Assembly (NCBI RefSeq): GCF_000349325.1
Contig: NC_020504.1
Coordinates: 9,218,326-9,282,325 of the forward strand
Source of the DNA: Streptomyces davaonensis JCM 4913
Lineage (GTDB): Bacteria > Actinomycetota > Actinomycetes > Streptomycetales > Streptomycetaceae
DNA: 64,000 bases
Direction: 5' to 3'
In this document: one piece after another, positions 6,936 through 16,228 of the stretch
Numbering within the stretch: position 1 is the stretch's first letter
Layout: every line of letters starts with the position of its first letter
Made by a program: the position numbers and the translations under genes
Notes under the pieces: model-generated
Told to the model about the DNA's origin: nothing
Databases searched by the model: none
What the model saw: the letters and a program-made list of their open reading frames with translations, nothing else

Positions 6936-8629
6936 TGCCGCTGCCGGATCCCGCCGCCTCCCGCGCGGTCGTCATCGGCGTGGACGGCTACCGGACCATG
7001 TCCCCGCTGCCCACAGTGGCCGCGGGCACCCGGAGGATCGCCGAACTCCTCACCGAACCCGGCCTCTTGGGACTTCCCGAGGAGCACTGCGTCGTCCTCG
7101 CCAACCCCGAACAGCCCGCCGAGGTCATCGAGGCGGTGCGCGCCGCCGCCCAACAGGCCCGGGACACCTTCCTGCTCTACTTCGCGGGGCACGGCCTGCC
7201 CTCCCGCGACGGCGACCTGTGCCTGATGCTGCCGCACGCCGACCACGACCGGCTCTTCCACGCGGTGCGCTACGACGACCTGCGGCACGAGCTGCTCACT
7301 GAGTGCAACGCGCACAGCCAGGTGGTGATCCTTGACTGCTGCTTCAGCGGGACGGCGATCGAGCGGTACATGGGCGGCCCCGACGACTTCGCGGACCGCG
7401 CTGCCGTCGACCGCACCTATGTGATGACGGCCTGCGCACCCGGCCGGAAGGCCTTCGCTCCGCGCAAGGAGCCGTACCCGGCCTTCACCGCCGAACTCGT
7501 CCAGACGCTGGAGCAGGGCGTGCCGGGCGGACCCGACCTCCTCGACATGGACGCTGTCTTCCGGAACGTCCGGCAGACGCTCCTGGCCAAGGGCCGCCCG
7601 GAACCGCAGGCGCGGGCCACCGGCGTCGGCCATGACATCGCGCTGGTCCGCAACCGGGCCGTGGGCGCCTACCCCTTGCCCGTGCGGCGGGTGCGCCGCG
7701 CGCGGTTTCAGAGCAGCCGGCCGACCGCCGTGGTCACGTCTGTCGCGGTGGCCGCATATCTGCTCCTGACCGGCCTGCCGAACCTGCCCGAGTCGCGATC
7801 CGCGCTCGCCGACCACCGCACCGCCGACCTGTGCTCCCTCACCCGGCCCGCCGACTTCGGCCGGTTCGGCGAGACCGAACAGGACGCCGCCTACGGCAAC
7901 TTCGACCGCTGCGACGTCCTGGTGCACCGCGCGGACGGCGGCGTCGTGGATGTGATGGTCGACCTCGACGGCGAGCGGCCCGAGGTCACCGCGACCCGGT
8001 CGAGCCACGGCGTCGGGATCCTGCCGCAGCCCGCCGAGAGCGACCGGTGCACCCGGCTGCTGGTGCCGCCCCACGACGAGGTCACCGTGATCGTCAGCGC
8101 CAAGCTCGCCGAGGACGGCCCGGCACCCCTGTGCGAGATCGCCGACGTCGCCGTCGAACGTGCCGTCACCGTCCTCGGCAAGGGCACCCTCGACCGGCGT
8201 CCCGACTTCCCGCCCGACTCGCTGGCCCAGCAGGACGCCTGCGCCCTGCTGGACGCCGCCGCCCTCGACGTCGTCCCCGGCATCGACGCCACCGATCCCG
8301 ATGCCGGGTACGGAAACTGGTCCTGCGACTGGACCAGCACCACCAGCGACCTCCATGTCGACCTGAGCTTCGACCGCGGTCAGCCGCCGTCCGCCGAGGA
8401 CGGCACCTTCACCCAGCTCGCCGGGCGCCGCGCCCTGATCCGGCCGGGCGCGGAGGGCGAGGACACCTGCCTGGTCAAGGTGGTGCAGCGCACCTACGTC
8501 GGGGACCGCGGCCGGACCCAGGTCGAGACCCTGAACCTGCTGCTCACCGGCGGGCGCAGCCAGGACTGGCTGCGCCGGACGGCCCTCGCGCTGGCCGGGG
8601 AGGCGGCCGCGCAGGTGCCGCGGGCCTGA
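6935..8629 (+). CDS. Membrane-tethered caspase-family protease, effector of an EACC1 system
   Basis: 564 residues. An N-terminal caspase (peptidase C14) domain at 10-240 has AVVIGVDGYR, catalytic His86 in YFAGHG and Cys136 in ILDCCFSG. A basic patch (RRVRRAR) is followed by a single transmembrane helix at about 264-282. The C-terminal part seems to hold two related Cys-containing domains resembling DUF3558 (CSLT...AYGNFDRC at 300-425 and CALL...GYGNWSCDW at 430-560), which topology places outside the cell. I infer a protease that senses something outside the membrane and acts inside, perhaps in abortive infection or programmed death. GTG start overlaps the EACC1 stop. Confidence 0.85.
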   Translation: MPLPDPAASRAVVIGVDGYRTMSPLPTVAAGTRRIAELLTEPGLLGLPEEHCVVLANPEQPAEVIEAVRAAAQQARDTFLLYFAGHGLPSRDGDLCLMLPHADHDRLFHAVRYDDLRHELLTECNAHSQVVILDCCFSGTAIERYMGGPDDFADRAAVDRTYVMTACAPGRKAFAPRKEPYPAFTAELVQTLEQGVPGGPDLLDMDAVFRNVRQTLLAKGRPEPQARATGVGHDIALVRNRAVGAYPLPVRRVRRARFQSSRPTAVVTSVAVAAYLLLTGLPNLPESRSALADHRTADLCSLTRPADFGRFGETEQDAAYGNFDRCDVLVHRADGGVVDVMVDLDGERPEVTATRSSHGVGILPQPAESDRCTRLLVPPHDEVTVIVSAKLAEDGPAPLCEIADVAVERAVTVLGKGTLDRRPDFPPDSLAQQDACALLDAAALDVVPGIDATDPDAGYGNWSCDWTSTTSDLHVDLSFDRGQPPSAEDGTFTQLAGRRALIRPGAEGEDTCLVKVVQRTYVGDRGRTQVETLNLLLTGGRSQDWLRRTALALAGEAAAQVPRA

Positions 8630-8635
8630 TCCGGC

Positions 8636-9511
8636 TCACACCCGGTCGGCCGCGATCATCAGGTACTGGAAGCTGCCGTTGCGGTAGGCGTCGAGGAAGG
8701 TGTCCTCGATCCCGGTCACCAGATGCTCGGCCTGGCGGCGCAACTCCCAGTAGGGGATGGTCGCTTCGGTCAGGTCCTGCACATGGACCGGGACCAGCCG
8801 GTTGCGGGCCATCGCCCGGAAGTACGCCGAGCGCGGATGGATGTCGCAGATGTAGTGGGCGTTGATCAGGGACACCTCGCGGGAGGCCCGGCCGTAGGTG
8901 TCGTTGTAGCAGCCGGTGATCACCACATAGCGGCCGCCGCGGCGCAGCAGCCGGGAGTGCTCGGCGAACAGCAGGTCCAGTTCGACGTACATGGTGGACT
9001 CGTTGTTCCACGACGCCGCGAACGCGCCGGTCGGGAAGCCGGTGTCGAGCATGTCCCGGCAGTGGTAGCGGACGCTGTTGTCGATGCTCCGCTTGCGGGC
9101 CTGCTCGTTGGCGAACTCGGCCTGCTTCTCGGAGAGGGTGACACCGTCGGCCTCGCAGCCGTGGCGCAGATGCGCCACCACACTGCCGCCGCCGCGCCCG
9201 CAGCCGGCGTCGAAGACCCGGTCGGCGGCGGAGAGCGGCCCGAGCCGGCCGGCGAGCAGCTCGGCCTGGGCGTGTTCGAGCCGGTGCAGTTCGGCGGTGA
9301 TCCGCTCCTCGCGCAGCTCGGGGTCGGCGTCGTCGAGCACCGACCAGTCGACGTCCCCGACGCCGTAGTGGTGGTGATAGAGGTCGTCGATCCTTCCGAG
9401 TTCGAGGTTGACCGGGTTCTCCTCGGCGTTCCAGTAGTCCGCCACACTGTTCTGGTACCTGGACTGGGGCGGCACCGGCGCGATCGCGGTGTCGACGTGG
9501 GGGGAGCTCAA
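8636..9511 (-). CDS. Geranyl diphosphate 2-C-methyltransferase (2-MIB pathway)
   Basis: 291 residues. The SAM-binding motif FDAGCGRGGGSVVAHLRHGC and YVVITGCYNDTYG match GPP C-methyltransferases, which convert GPP to 2-methyl-GPP. The N-terminal NSVADYWNAEENPVNLELG is also characteristic. The gene is third in the 2-MIB operon. The start is a TTG at 9511, chosen because AGGAGG lies 8 nt upstream and the earlier reading runs through the intergenic gap. Product is cytosolic; its substrate feeds the adjacent cyclase. Confidence 0.93.
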   Translation of the reverse strand: MSSPHVDTAIAPVPPQSRYQNSVADYWNAEENPVNLELGRIDDLYHHHYGVGDVDWSVLDDADPELREERITAELHRLEHAQAELLAGRLGPLSAADRVFDAGCGRGGGSVVAHLRHGCEADGVTLSEKQAEFANEQARKRSIDNSVRYHCRDMLDTGFPTGAFAASWNNESTMYVELDLLFAEHSRLLRRGGRYVVITGCYNDTYGRASREVSLINAHYICDIHPRSAYFRAMARNRLVPVHVQDLTEATIPYWELRRQAEHLVTGIEDTFLDAYRNGSFQYLMIAADRV

Positions 9512-9555
9512 CGCGGGTTCCTCCTGGTGTTTCTGACGTGCTGTCAGGGCGGGGG

Positions 9556-10599
9556 TTACCAGTAGTCGGGCAGGTGGTAGCGGTGGGTGTTGGTGGCGTG
9601 CCATTCGTGGTTCCCGGCGACCCAGGCCGCGAGGCCCTCGGTGTAGCGGCCGACCAGGGGTGACAGGGCGGCGACGACTTCGGCCTCCTCCTCGAAGGCG
9701 GCCATGACCCGGTTGTGGATCTCGACGGACTCCAGATAGGCGTCCTTGAGACCGCACCGCTCGTTGGCGGCGACGACCACGGGCAGATTCAGATGCGTCG
9801 GGTCGGTCGCCAGTTCCTTGGTGAACGAGTACAGGTCGTTGACGATCGTGGTGGCGTTGCAGGCCAGTGCCGTCACCCGCTGGATCTCGGGCCGGGCGTA
9901 CAGCGGCTCGGGCAGCTCGTAGCCGTCGACGGCGTCGACGAGCGAGAGACACGGACGGAAGTTGTTGAACTGCCGCATCGTCAGGTACTCCCACACCTGC
10001 GGCATGTACTCGGTCTCCGCCCAGGCGGCCTCCCCGAGATACCCCAGGTGCAGCCGCGCGATGTCGTGCACGAACCGGTTGGTCTGGCTCGGCGTGGCGA
10101 AGGCGGCGTAGTCCCTCAGTGCCCAGTGGTAGGAGCGCAGCGGGCCGTCCGCCTGGACGCCGAGCCGCCACTGCTCCTCCTTCTCGGGGTCGCCGTGGTA
10201 GGGGTCGAGCGCCGACTGGGCGATGACCAGCCGCCCGCCCAGACCGCGCGCCGAGGCGCCTCGGCCCTCGGAGACCTCGCAGTAGCAGCTGTCGACGACG
10301 TTCTCCGCGAGCAGCAGTTTCCCGGCGGCCGTGAGGCGCTCCAGGTCGGCGGCGCCCGGATGCTGGAGCGCCACGGCCCGGCCGAACTGGAACCCCGCGA
10401 AGTCACCTGACCACGCCGTGGGGAACAGATCCAGCTCGCGGGCCCATGCCTCCAGCCGTACATCCACCTCCTTCACCTTCTCGGGGTCCGCCGGAACCGC
10501 GGGCCGGTACAGCAGGCCGGGCACGGCTCCGCCGCGCCGGGCCCGGACGGAGCGGGCGAGGTTCGGCGGGCCGGGCGCCCGGAACGCGAGTGAACTCAT
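9556..10599 (-). CDS. 2-methylisoborneol synthase with short N-terminus and variant Asp-rich motif
   Basis: 347 residues. A class I terpene cyclase clearly matching 2-MIB synthases: YLTMRQFNNFRPC, NATTIVNDLYSFTKE (NSE-type Mg site) and the ending GNHEWHATNTHRYHLPDYW. Two oddities appear. The Asp-rich motif reads DSCYCEV where the S. coelicolor enzyme, as I recall it, has DDCYCED; the first Asp and the Glu remain. The disordered N-terminal extension is only about 40 residues, against roughly 100 in that enzyme, and only 22 nt separate this ATG from the encapsulin stop, so it cannot be much longer. It cyclises 2-methyl-GPP to 2-MIB. Confidence 0.9.
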   Translation of the reverse strand: MSSLAFRAPGPPNLARSVRARRGGAVPGLLYRPAVPADPEKVKEVDVRLEAWARELDLFPTAWSGDFAGFQFGRAVALQHPGAADLERLTAAGKLLLAENVVDSCYCEVSEGRGASARGLGGRLVIAQSALDPYHGDPEKEEQWRLGVQADGPLRSYHWALRDYAAFATPSQTNRFVHDIARLHLGYLGEAAWAETEYMPQVWEYLTMRQFNNFRPCLSLVDAVDGYELPEPLYARPEIQRVTALACNATTIVNDLYSFTKELATDPTHLNLPVVVAANERCGLKDAYLESVEIHNRVMAAFEEEAEVVAALSPLVGRYTEGLAAWVAGNHEWHATNTHRYHLPDYW

Positions 10600-10621
10600 G
10601 TGGGTATTCCGTTCCGTCCCG

Positions 10622-12052
10622 TCAGTCGGCCGTCCGGCCGATCTGGACGTTCTCCAGGATTCCGGCGGCGTCCGGCACGAGGATCGCCATTGAGTAGTAG
10701 GCGGTGACCAGGTAGCGCAGGATCGCTGCGTCGTCGATGCCCATGAACCGCACGTTCAGGCCCGGTTGGAACTCTTCGGGGATCCCGGTCTGGTAAAGCC
10801 CGACCACGCCCTGGTCGGCCTCGCCGGTGCGCAGCGCGATGATGCTGGTGGTGTGCTGCGGGCCGATCGGGATTTTGCCGCACGGCAGCAGCGGCACGCC
10901 CCGCCAGGCGGGCACCTCGTGTCCGTCGAGGGTCGCCGTGCCGGGCACGAGTCCGCGCCGGTTGCACTGGCGGAAGAACGCGGCGATCGCCTTGGGGTGG
11001 GCGAGGAACAGCTTCGTCTTGCGGCGCATGGAGAGCAGCTCGTCCATGTCATCGGGGGTCGGCGGCCCGGCGAACGTGCTGATCCGCTGGTCGTAGGCGG
11101 TGCTGTGGAGCAGTCCGAACTCACGGTTGTTGACCAGCTCCCACTCCTGGCGCTCGCGGATCTCCTCGACCGTGAGCCTGAGCTGTTGCTGGGTCTGGTC
11201 CATCGGGTCGTTGTAGAGGTCGGCGACGCGGGTGTGCACCCGCAGCACGGTCTGGGTCAGGGACAGCTCGTACTCGCGCGGGTCGAGGTCGTAGTCGACG
11301 AAGCCGCCGGACAGGGTCGGCTCGCCGACATGGCCGGCCTGCATCGGCACATCGGCCTCGCCCTTGCGGTTCATGGGCTTGCTCTGCCGCTGGGCATAGG
11401 CCTCCAACTGGGCGGCGAGCGAGGGCGCACGGCCCACGTAGTCCATGAGCGAGTCCCAGGGCAGCACCAGGACCACGCCCGCGGTCTCGGCCCGTACCGA
11501 GCTGAGCCAGAGCGGGTCGGCGCGGCCGACGGCCTCGTCGCCCAGGCCCTCGCCGCCGGTGACGACTCCGATGACCTCCTCCTCTCCGTACTTGCCGGCG
11601 GTGTAGCGGGTGAAGCGGCCGTGCACGACCAGGTAGGCCTCGGTGACCGGCTGCCCGGCCTCGAAGAGGACCTGCCCGGCGCGTACCTCACGGACCCGGA
11701 ACCGGGAGGCGACCTGCCGGAGCACCTCGGTGTCGGAGTAGCCGCGCAGCACCGGGAGTTCGGTGAGCGTCTGAGGGATGACCTTCACGTCGTCGGCGCC
11801 GTTCTGGTCGAACTGCACCCGTCCGCGGCCGATCCGCAGCTGGAGGCGCCGGTTGACGCGGTACGTGCCGCCCCGGACGTCGACCCAGGGGAGCATCTTG
11901 AGCAGCCATCGCGAGGTGATGGCCTGCATCTGGGGTTCGGACTTGGTGGTCGTGGTGAGCTGGCGGGCCGCTTGCGTGCTGAGGCTGGTGAACGAAGGAG
12001 CGGCGGCGGAGTCGTCGACGGCGGGATTGGCGGCGCTTTCGGGTGCGGACAC
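10622..12052 (-). CDS. Family 2B encapsulin shell protein with cyclic-nucleotide-binding-like insertion
   Basis: 476 residues, HK97-fold encapsulin of the EshA-like family 2B. The N-terminus has [20 protein letters not shown] and [25 protein letters not shown]-like insertion spans about 115-225 ([20 protein letters not shown]). The C-terminal half has [33 protein letters not shown] and [22 protein letters not shown]. In other streptomycetes such shells encapsulate 2-MIB synthase, and here it leads the operon. It self-assembles into a cytosolic nanocompartment. A strong inverted repeat lies 131-155 nt upstream of the start. Confidence 0.92.
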   Translation of the reverse strand: MSAPESAANPAVDDSAAAPSFTSLSTQAARQLTTTTKSEPQMQAITSRWLLKMLPWVDVRGGTYRVNRRLQLRIGRGRVQFDQNGADDVKVIPQTLTELPVLRGYSDTEVLRQVASRFRVREVRAGQVLFEAGQPVTEAYLVVHGRFTRYTAGKYGEEEVIGVVTGGEGLGDEAVGRADPLWLSSVRAETAGVVLVLPWDSLMDYVGRAPSLAAQLEAYAQRQSKPMNRKGEADVPMQAGHVGEPTLSGGFVDYDLDPREYELSLTQTVLRVHTRVADLYNDPMDQTQQQLRLTVEEIRERQEWELVNNREFGLLHSTAYDQRISTFAGPPTPDDMDELLSMRRKTKLFLAHPKAIAAFFRQCNRRGLVPGTATLDGHEVPAWRGVPLLPCGKIPIGPQHTTSIIALRTGEADQGVVGLYQTGIPEEFQPGLNVRFMGIDDAAILRYLVTAYYSMAILVPDAAGILENVQIGRTAD

Positions 12053-12182
12053 AGTCCCTCCCTGGAGGGGGGTTCAGGGGTGAGCGGTGTGGACGGTGAG
12101 TGACGTGCAGCCTCGTGGCGCGGGGTGGACAGCACGCGCTGCCTGTACACAAGGCAAACAGCGGCGGGTGATCGCCGGGAAC

Positions 12183-12207
12183 CGCGTGAAAGGGGCGGTT
12201 TCACGCG
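12183..12207. promoter_or_regulatory. Perfect 9-7-9 inverted repeat upstream of the 2-MIB/encapsulin operon
   Basis: CGCGTGAAA, 7 nt (GGGGCGG), TTTCACGCG. It lies between the alcohol dehydrogenase stop and the encapsulin start and looks like a dimeric regulator operator. The GTGA/TCAC half-sites recall CRP, but the spacing (11 nt between them) is wider than the CRP consensus. The rest of 12053-12334 shows no gene. Confidence 0.55.
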
Positions 12208-12334
12208 CCGGATGTGCAAACCGCCCGGTTGAGGCGGATGGGGCACGATGGTGTGATCGCGCGCCGGTTGATGTTGTCCGGACTGGCGGCGCGCAGGGGG
12301 CGCGCAGGATGAGCGCGCGGAGCCTCGCGCGCGG

Positions 12335-13357
12335 TCAGGTCACGTCGTTCACCAGTACGGCCGCCCCGTCGAACCGGCCCGCCTTGAGATCCCGCAGCGC
12401 CTCGTCGGCCCGGGACAGCGGATAGGTGTGCGTGGTGGCGCGCACGCCGTACCGGGCGGCGAGGGCGAGGAACTCCCGAGCGTCCTCACGGGTGTTGGCG
12501 GTGACGCTGCGCAACTCCCGCTCGTAGAACAGCTCGCGCTCGTAGTGCAGCGGCGGGATGTCGGTGAGGTGGATCCCGGCGACCGCGAGCACTCCGCCGC
12601 GGTCCAGCGCCCGCAGCGCCACCGGGACCAGCTCCCCGACGGGCGCGAACATGATGGCGCTGTCCAGGGGCTCCGGCAGCGGCTCGTGCACCTCGCCCGC
12701 GGACGCCGCCCCCAGCTCCAGCGCGAGGCGCCGGGCCGCCGCACCCCGGGTGCGCACATGCACGCGGGCGCCCTCCGCCAGGGCCACCTGGGCACACAGA
12801 TGGGCGCTGCCGCCGAACCCGTACAGACCGAGCCGCCCGCCCGGCGGGAGCCCGGCCCGGCGCAGCGCCCGGTAGCCGATGATCCCGGCGCACAGCAGCG
12901 GCGCAAGCGCCACGTCGGCCAGGTCGCCGGGCAGGGGGTGGGCGAAGGCGGCCGGTACGGTCGTGTACTCGGCGTAGCCGCCGTCCGCGTCCCAGCCCGT
13001 GTACCGCGAGCCGGGGCACAGGTTCTCCGCGCCGCGCAGACAGTGGCCGCAGGTGCCGTCCGTCGACCGCAGCCAGGCCACCCCCACGCGGTCGCCGAGC
13101 GCGAACCCGCTCGCCCCGGCGCCCAGCCCCGCCACCACCCCGACGACCTCGTGCCCGGGAGTCACCCCCCGCCGGTGCACCGCCAGATCACCCTCCGTGA
13201 CATGGAGGTCGGTACGGCACACCCCGCACGCCCGCACCCGCACCAGCAGCTCGCCGTCCCCGGGCACCGGCACGGGCTTGTGCACGAACCGCAGCGCCGC
13301 GCCCTCCACCGGCCCGGGAGCCACCACCGACCACGCGCGCATCGTCCTGTCCGTCAT
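12335..13357 (-). CDS. Zinc-dependent alcohol dehydrogenase (MDR family)
   Basis: 340 residues. The catalytic zinc site is represented by CGVCRTDLH and GHEVVG; the structural zinc loop reads [15 protein letters not shown], with Asp at the usual first Cys position. The Rossmann segment [17 protein letters not shown] is followed by conserved [15 protein letters not shown] and [10 protein letters not shown], typical of AdhP-like enzymes. It oxidises an unidentified alcohol with NAD(P). Start ATG at 13357 follows GGGGAGCG; a GTG one codon upstream is possible. It is separated from the 2-MIB operon by 282 nt and probably unrelated to it. Confidence 0.88.
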   Translation of the reverse strand: MTDRTMRAWSVVAPGPVEGAALRFVHKPVPVPGDGELLVRVRACGVCRTDLHVTEGDLAVHRRGVTPGHEVVGVVAGLGAGASGFALGDRVGVAWLRSTDGTCGHCLRGAENLCPGSRYTGWDADGGYAEYTTVPAAFAHPLPGDLADVALAPLLCAGIIGYRALRRAGLPPGGRLGLYGFGGSAHLCAQVALAEGARVHVRTRGAAARRLALELGAASAGEVHEPLPEPLDSAIMFAPVGELVPVALRALDRGGVLAVAGIHLTDIPPLHYERELFYERELRSVTANTREDAREFLALAARYGVRATTHTYPLSRADEALRDLKAGRFDGAAVLVNDVT

Positions 13358-13487
13358 CACGCTCCCCGTCCCGCCGTACCCCCTTCCTCCCAGTCTGGGA
13401 CGGACCGCGCCGTTCGGCGCGCGGTTCGCCCGGCGGATGGCTAGCGTGTGGAACCGGACCCACCACCGATTCGGAGAGGCCGCAGTC

Positions 13488-14288
13488 ATGGCCGTACAGC
13501 CAGAGGGAACCCCCTGTTGGGCCGATGCGATGTTCAGCGACGTCGAGGGAGCCAAGAGCTTCTACGGCGACGTCCTGGGCTGGACCTTCGGCGAGGCGTC
13601 GTCGGAGTTCGGCAACTACACCCAGGCGTACGCGGACGGCAAGGCCGTCGCCGCCGTCGTCCCGCCCATGCCCGGGCAGGAGGGCCAGTCCCAGTGGTGC
13701 CTCTACTTCGCCTCCCCGGACGCCGCCGCCACCGCGGGTCGGATCCGGGACAACGGCGGTGAGGTGCTGATGGAGCCGATGCAGGTCGGTGACTTCGGCA
13801 CGATGTGCCTGGGCCGCGATCCGAGCGGGGTCGTGTTCGGCGTGTGGCAGGCCGGTGAGCACGAGGGCTTCGAGGCGCCGCCCGAGCAGCCCGGCGCGTT
13901 CTGCTGGGCCGAGGTCTTCACCCGCGAGCCGGAGAAGTCCGACACGTTCTTCCCCGCCGTGTTCCCGCGGTACACGGCGCAGCAGATGGAGGACGACGGG
14001 GTCGACTTCCGGATCTTCAACATCACCGACGCCCCCGTCCTGGGCCGGATGAAGATGACCGAGGAGTTCCCGCCGGAGGTACCGGCGTACATCAACGTCT
14101 ACTTCTCCGTACCCGACTGCGACGAGGCCGTGGCGAAGGCGACCAAGCTCGGCGGTGTGCTGCGGTTCGGGCCGATGGACTCGCCGTTCGGGCGGTTCGC
14201 GGCGCTCAGCGACCCGCAGGGCGCGAACTTCTCGGTGATCGACGTCACCTCCACCCAGGGCGAGATGCCCAAGCTCACCGACGTCTGA
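13488..14288 (+). CDS. Two-domain VOC (glyoxalase/bleomycin-resistance-like) protein
   Basis: 266 residues built from two glyoxalase-like repeats: [20 protein letters not shown] at 8-27 and [20 protein letters not shown] at about 133-152, each ending in a GRxxxxxDPxG segment. This is the streptomycete VOC type often annotated as hydroxylase or glyoxalase; the substrate is unknown. ATG preceded by GGAGAGG. A TAGCGT -10-like box lies at 13442-13447, giving a leader of about 35 nt. The neighbours do not define a pathway. Confidence 0.82.
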   Translation: MAVQPEGTPCWADAMFSDVEGAKSFYGDVLGWTFGEASSEFGNYTQAYADGKAVAAVVPPMPGQEGQSQWCLYFASPDAAATAGRIRDNGGEVLMEPMQVGDFGTMCLGRDPSGVVFGVWQAGEHEGFEAPPEQPGAFCWAEVFTREPEKSDTFFPAVFPRYTAQQMEDDGVDFRIFNITDAPVLGRMKMTEEFPPEVPAYINVYFSVPDCDEAVAKATKLGGVLRFGPMDSPFGRFAALSDPQGANFSVIDVTSTQGEMPKLTDV

Positions 14289-14322
14289 CCGGCACCCCTT
14301 CGGCCCATGGCATGATCGGCAC

Positions 14323-15015
14323 ATGCGTGAACGAGTAGTAGCCGCGTGCGACGGGGCTTCGAAGGGAAACCCCGGACCCGCGGGCTGGGCCTGGGTGGTC
14401 GCCGACGAGAGCGAGACCCCGGCCCGCTGGGAGGCCGGGCCGCTCGGCAAGGCCACCAACAACGTCGCGGAACTGACCGCGCTGGAGCGCCTGTTGGCGG
14501 CGACCGACCCCGGGGTGCCGCTGGAGGTCCGGATGGACTCCCAGTACGCCATGAAGGCGGTCACCACCTGGCTGCCCGGCTGGAAGCGCAACGGCTGGAA
14601 GACCTCGGCCGGCAAGCCGGTCGCCAACCAGGAGCTCGTCGTACGCATCGACGAGCTCCTGGCCGGCCGCTCCGTGGAGTTCCGCTACGTGCCCGCCCAC
14701 CAGGTCGACGGCGACAAGCTCAACGACTTCGCCGACCGCGCCGCCAGCCAGGCGGCCACCGTGCAGGAGCCCGCGGGCAGCGGCCTCGGCTCGCCCGAAC
14801 CGCCGCCCTCACCGGACACCCCCGCCAAGGCGCCGCGTCGCCGACCCACCGCCGCGAAGAAGAGCGGCGGCGCGTCCTCCGCGCGCACCATCAAGGCGAA
14901 GTTCCCCGGCCGCTGCGTGTGCGGCCGCTCCTACGCGGCGGGCGAGTCCATCGCCAAGAACGCGCAGGGCTGGGGTCACCCGGAGTGCAGGGATCAGGCC
15001 GCGTCGAACGTGTAG
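14323..15015 (+). CDS. rnhA: Ribonuclease HI with C-terminal zinc-finger-like domain
   Basis: 230 residues. The RNase H fold has the full acidic set: Asp10 in ACDGASKGNPG, Glu50 in NNVAEL, Asp72 in MDSQYAM and Asp138 in NDFADRA. It would cleave RNA in RNA-DNA hybrids. After ~145 residues comes a Pro/Ala/Lys-rich linker, then an ~45-residue module with CVCGRSY and GWGHPEC, a C-x-C ... H-x2-C arrangement that may bind zinc and nucleic acid. The last 22 nt overlap the 3' end of the convergent tyrosinase gene. Confidence 0.88.
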   Translation: MRERVVAACDGASKGNPGPAGWAWVVADESETPARWEAGPLGKATNNVAELTALERLLAATDPGVPLEVRMDSQYAMKAVTTWLPGWKRNGWKTSAGKPVANQELVVRIDELLAGRSVEFRYVPAHQVDGDKLNDFADRAASQAATVQEPAGSGLGSPEPPPSPDTPAKAPRRRPTAAKKSGGASSARTIKAKFPGRCVCGRSYAAGESIAKNAQGWGHPECRDQAASNV

Positions 15016-15818
15016 TGCGGGGTGTGGTCCAGCAGATCCGCGGGCCGCACATCGTTCCACGGCTTCATCGTGTCGTTGAGGTCGACCACGTTCGGCGTGC
15101 CTGCCGCCGGGAGATAGGCGGAGCCGGGGTGGCGGCGCTGCCAGTCCGCCCACAGCTTGTCGACGTAGGCGTGGTGCAGCCAGAACACCGGGTCGTTGGG
15201 GGAGACCCCGGTCGCCATCTGGCCGCCGACCCACACATGCACCCGGTTGTGGAGATTGACCCCGCGCCAGCCCTCCAGATGGTTGCGGAACCCGTCCGAA
15301 CCGCTGTTCCAGGGCGCCATGTCGTACGTCTGCATGGCCAGTACCGACTCCACCTCGGCCGGGGTCGGCAGCTGCCTGCCGCCGGAGCCGAGAGCCCGGC
15401 GCAGATAAGTACGGCCGTCCACGCGGACGTTGATGGTCCAGTTGCCGGTCGAGGCGGCGAACGGCCCGTCCATCACCCGGCCGTCCAGGCTGCGCCCGGT
15501 GCCGCCGAGGAAGTCCGGCGCCCACAGTGAGGCACGCGCGGTGCGGTCGGTGCTCCAGTCCCAGTAGGGCAGTGCGACCGAGGCGTCCACCTGCTGCAAT
15601 GCACTCTCGAAGTCGAGCAGGAATCTGCGGTGCCAGGGCAGGAAGGACGGCGAACGGTGGCCCGTGCGCTCGCCGTTGTCCGTGTCGGCGACGATGAAGG
15701 CGTTGTGCGTGGTGACGAACTCGTCGTAGCGGCCGCTGCGCTTGAGCTCCAGGACGGCGGCGACGAAGCGCCGCTTCTCGTCGGCGGTCAGGGACGCCTG
15801 GTTCTTGCGGACGGTCAT
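14994..15818 (-). CDS. melC2: Tyrosinase (melanin-forming copper monooxygenase)
   Basis: 274 residues, the usual length for Streptomyces MelC2. CuA ligands are in FVTTHNAF and GHRSPSFLPWHRRFLLDFE; CuB ligands are in NLHNRVHVWVGG and NDPVFWLHHAYVD. It oxidises tyrosine and DOPA to quinones for melanin. It has no signal peptide and is exported in complex with MelC1, encoded 35 nt upstream. ATG at 15818 follows GGGAG. The stop overlaps the 3' end of rnhA by 22 nt, so no separate terminator fits between them. Confidence 0.96.
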   Translation of the reverse strand: MTVRKNQASLTADEKRRFVAAVLELKRSGRYDEFVTTHNAFIVADTDNGERTGHRSPSFLPWHRRFLLDFESALQQVDASVALPYWDWSTDRTARASLWAPDFLGGTGRSLDGRVMDGPFAASTGNWTINVRVDGRTYLRRALGSGGRQLPTPAEVESVLAMQTYDMAPWNSGSDGFRNHLEGWRGVNLHNRVHVWVGGQMATGVSPNDPVFWLHHAYVDKLWADWQRRHPGSAYLPAAGTPNVVDLNDTMKPWNDVRPADLLDHTPHYTFDAA

Positions 15819-15853
15819 GTGCGGTTGCTCCCGGAAGGTGCGTGAGGGGCGGG

Positions 15854-16228
15854 TCAGTTGGTGGGGAAGGGCAGGAGCGCGGCGCCCTGGAGCTCGTCGA
15901 CCGCGGCGCGGGCGGCGGCGCGCGGGGTGGCCACCGGGTCGTAGTGGCTGACGACGCTGATCCAGCTGCCGTCGGCGTTGCGCATCACATGCAGCTCCAC
16001 CCCGTCGACGAACACGCCGTAGCCGCCGCCGTGATCGTGATGGCCGCCGCCGGAGGCGGCCCTGCCTTGTATCCGACGGCCCTTGTAGACCTCGTCGAAG
16101 GGTGCGGGGGAGGAGCCCGGGTGGTGCCCGGCGGCCCGGGCGGCGGGGGCGGCGAGCGTGGCGGCTCCGGAGGCGGCGGCGAGGGCGGCCGCGGCGGTGA
16201 GCGCGCGGCGACGGCTGAGTTCCGGCAT
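15854..16228 (-). CDS. melC1: Tyrosinase copper chaperone / secretion partner
   Basis: 124 residues. A Tat-type signal ([16 protein letters not shown]...ARAAG) is followed by [13 protein letters not shown], a His-rich [23 protein letters not shown] and a C-terminal [20 protein letters not shown]. MelC1 delivers copper to apo-tyrosinase and carries it through the Tat pathway. First gene of melC1-melC2. ATG at 16228 has GGGAG upstream at good spacing; an earlier in-frame reading lacks a proper signal sequence. Confidence 0.93.
   Translation of the reverse strand: MPELSRRRALTAAAALAAASGAATLAAPAARAAGHHPGSSPAPFDEVYKGRRIQGRAASGGGHHDHGGGYGVFVDGVELHVMRNADGSWISVVSHYDPVATPRAAARAAVDELQGAALLPFPTN

Noticed and set aside
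12183..12207. CRP site for the encapsulin operon
   Set aside because: GTGA and TCAC are 11 nt apart rather than about 6, so I kept it as an unassigned operator.
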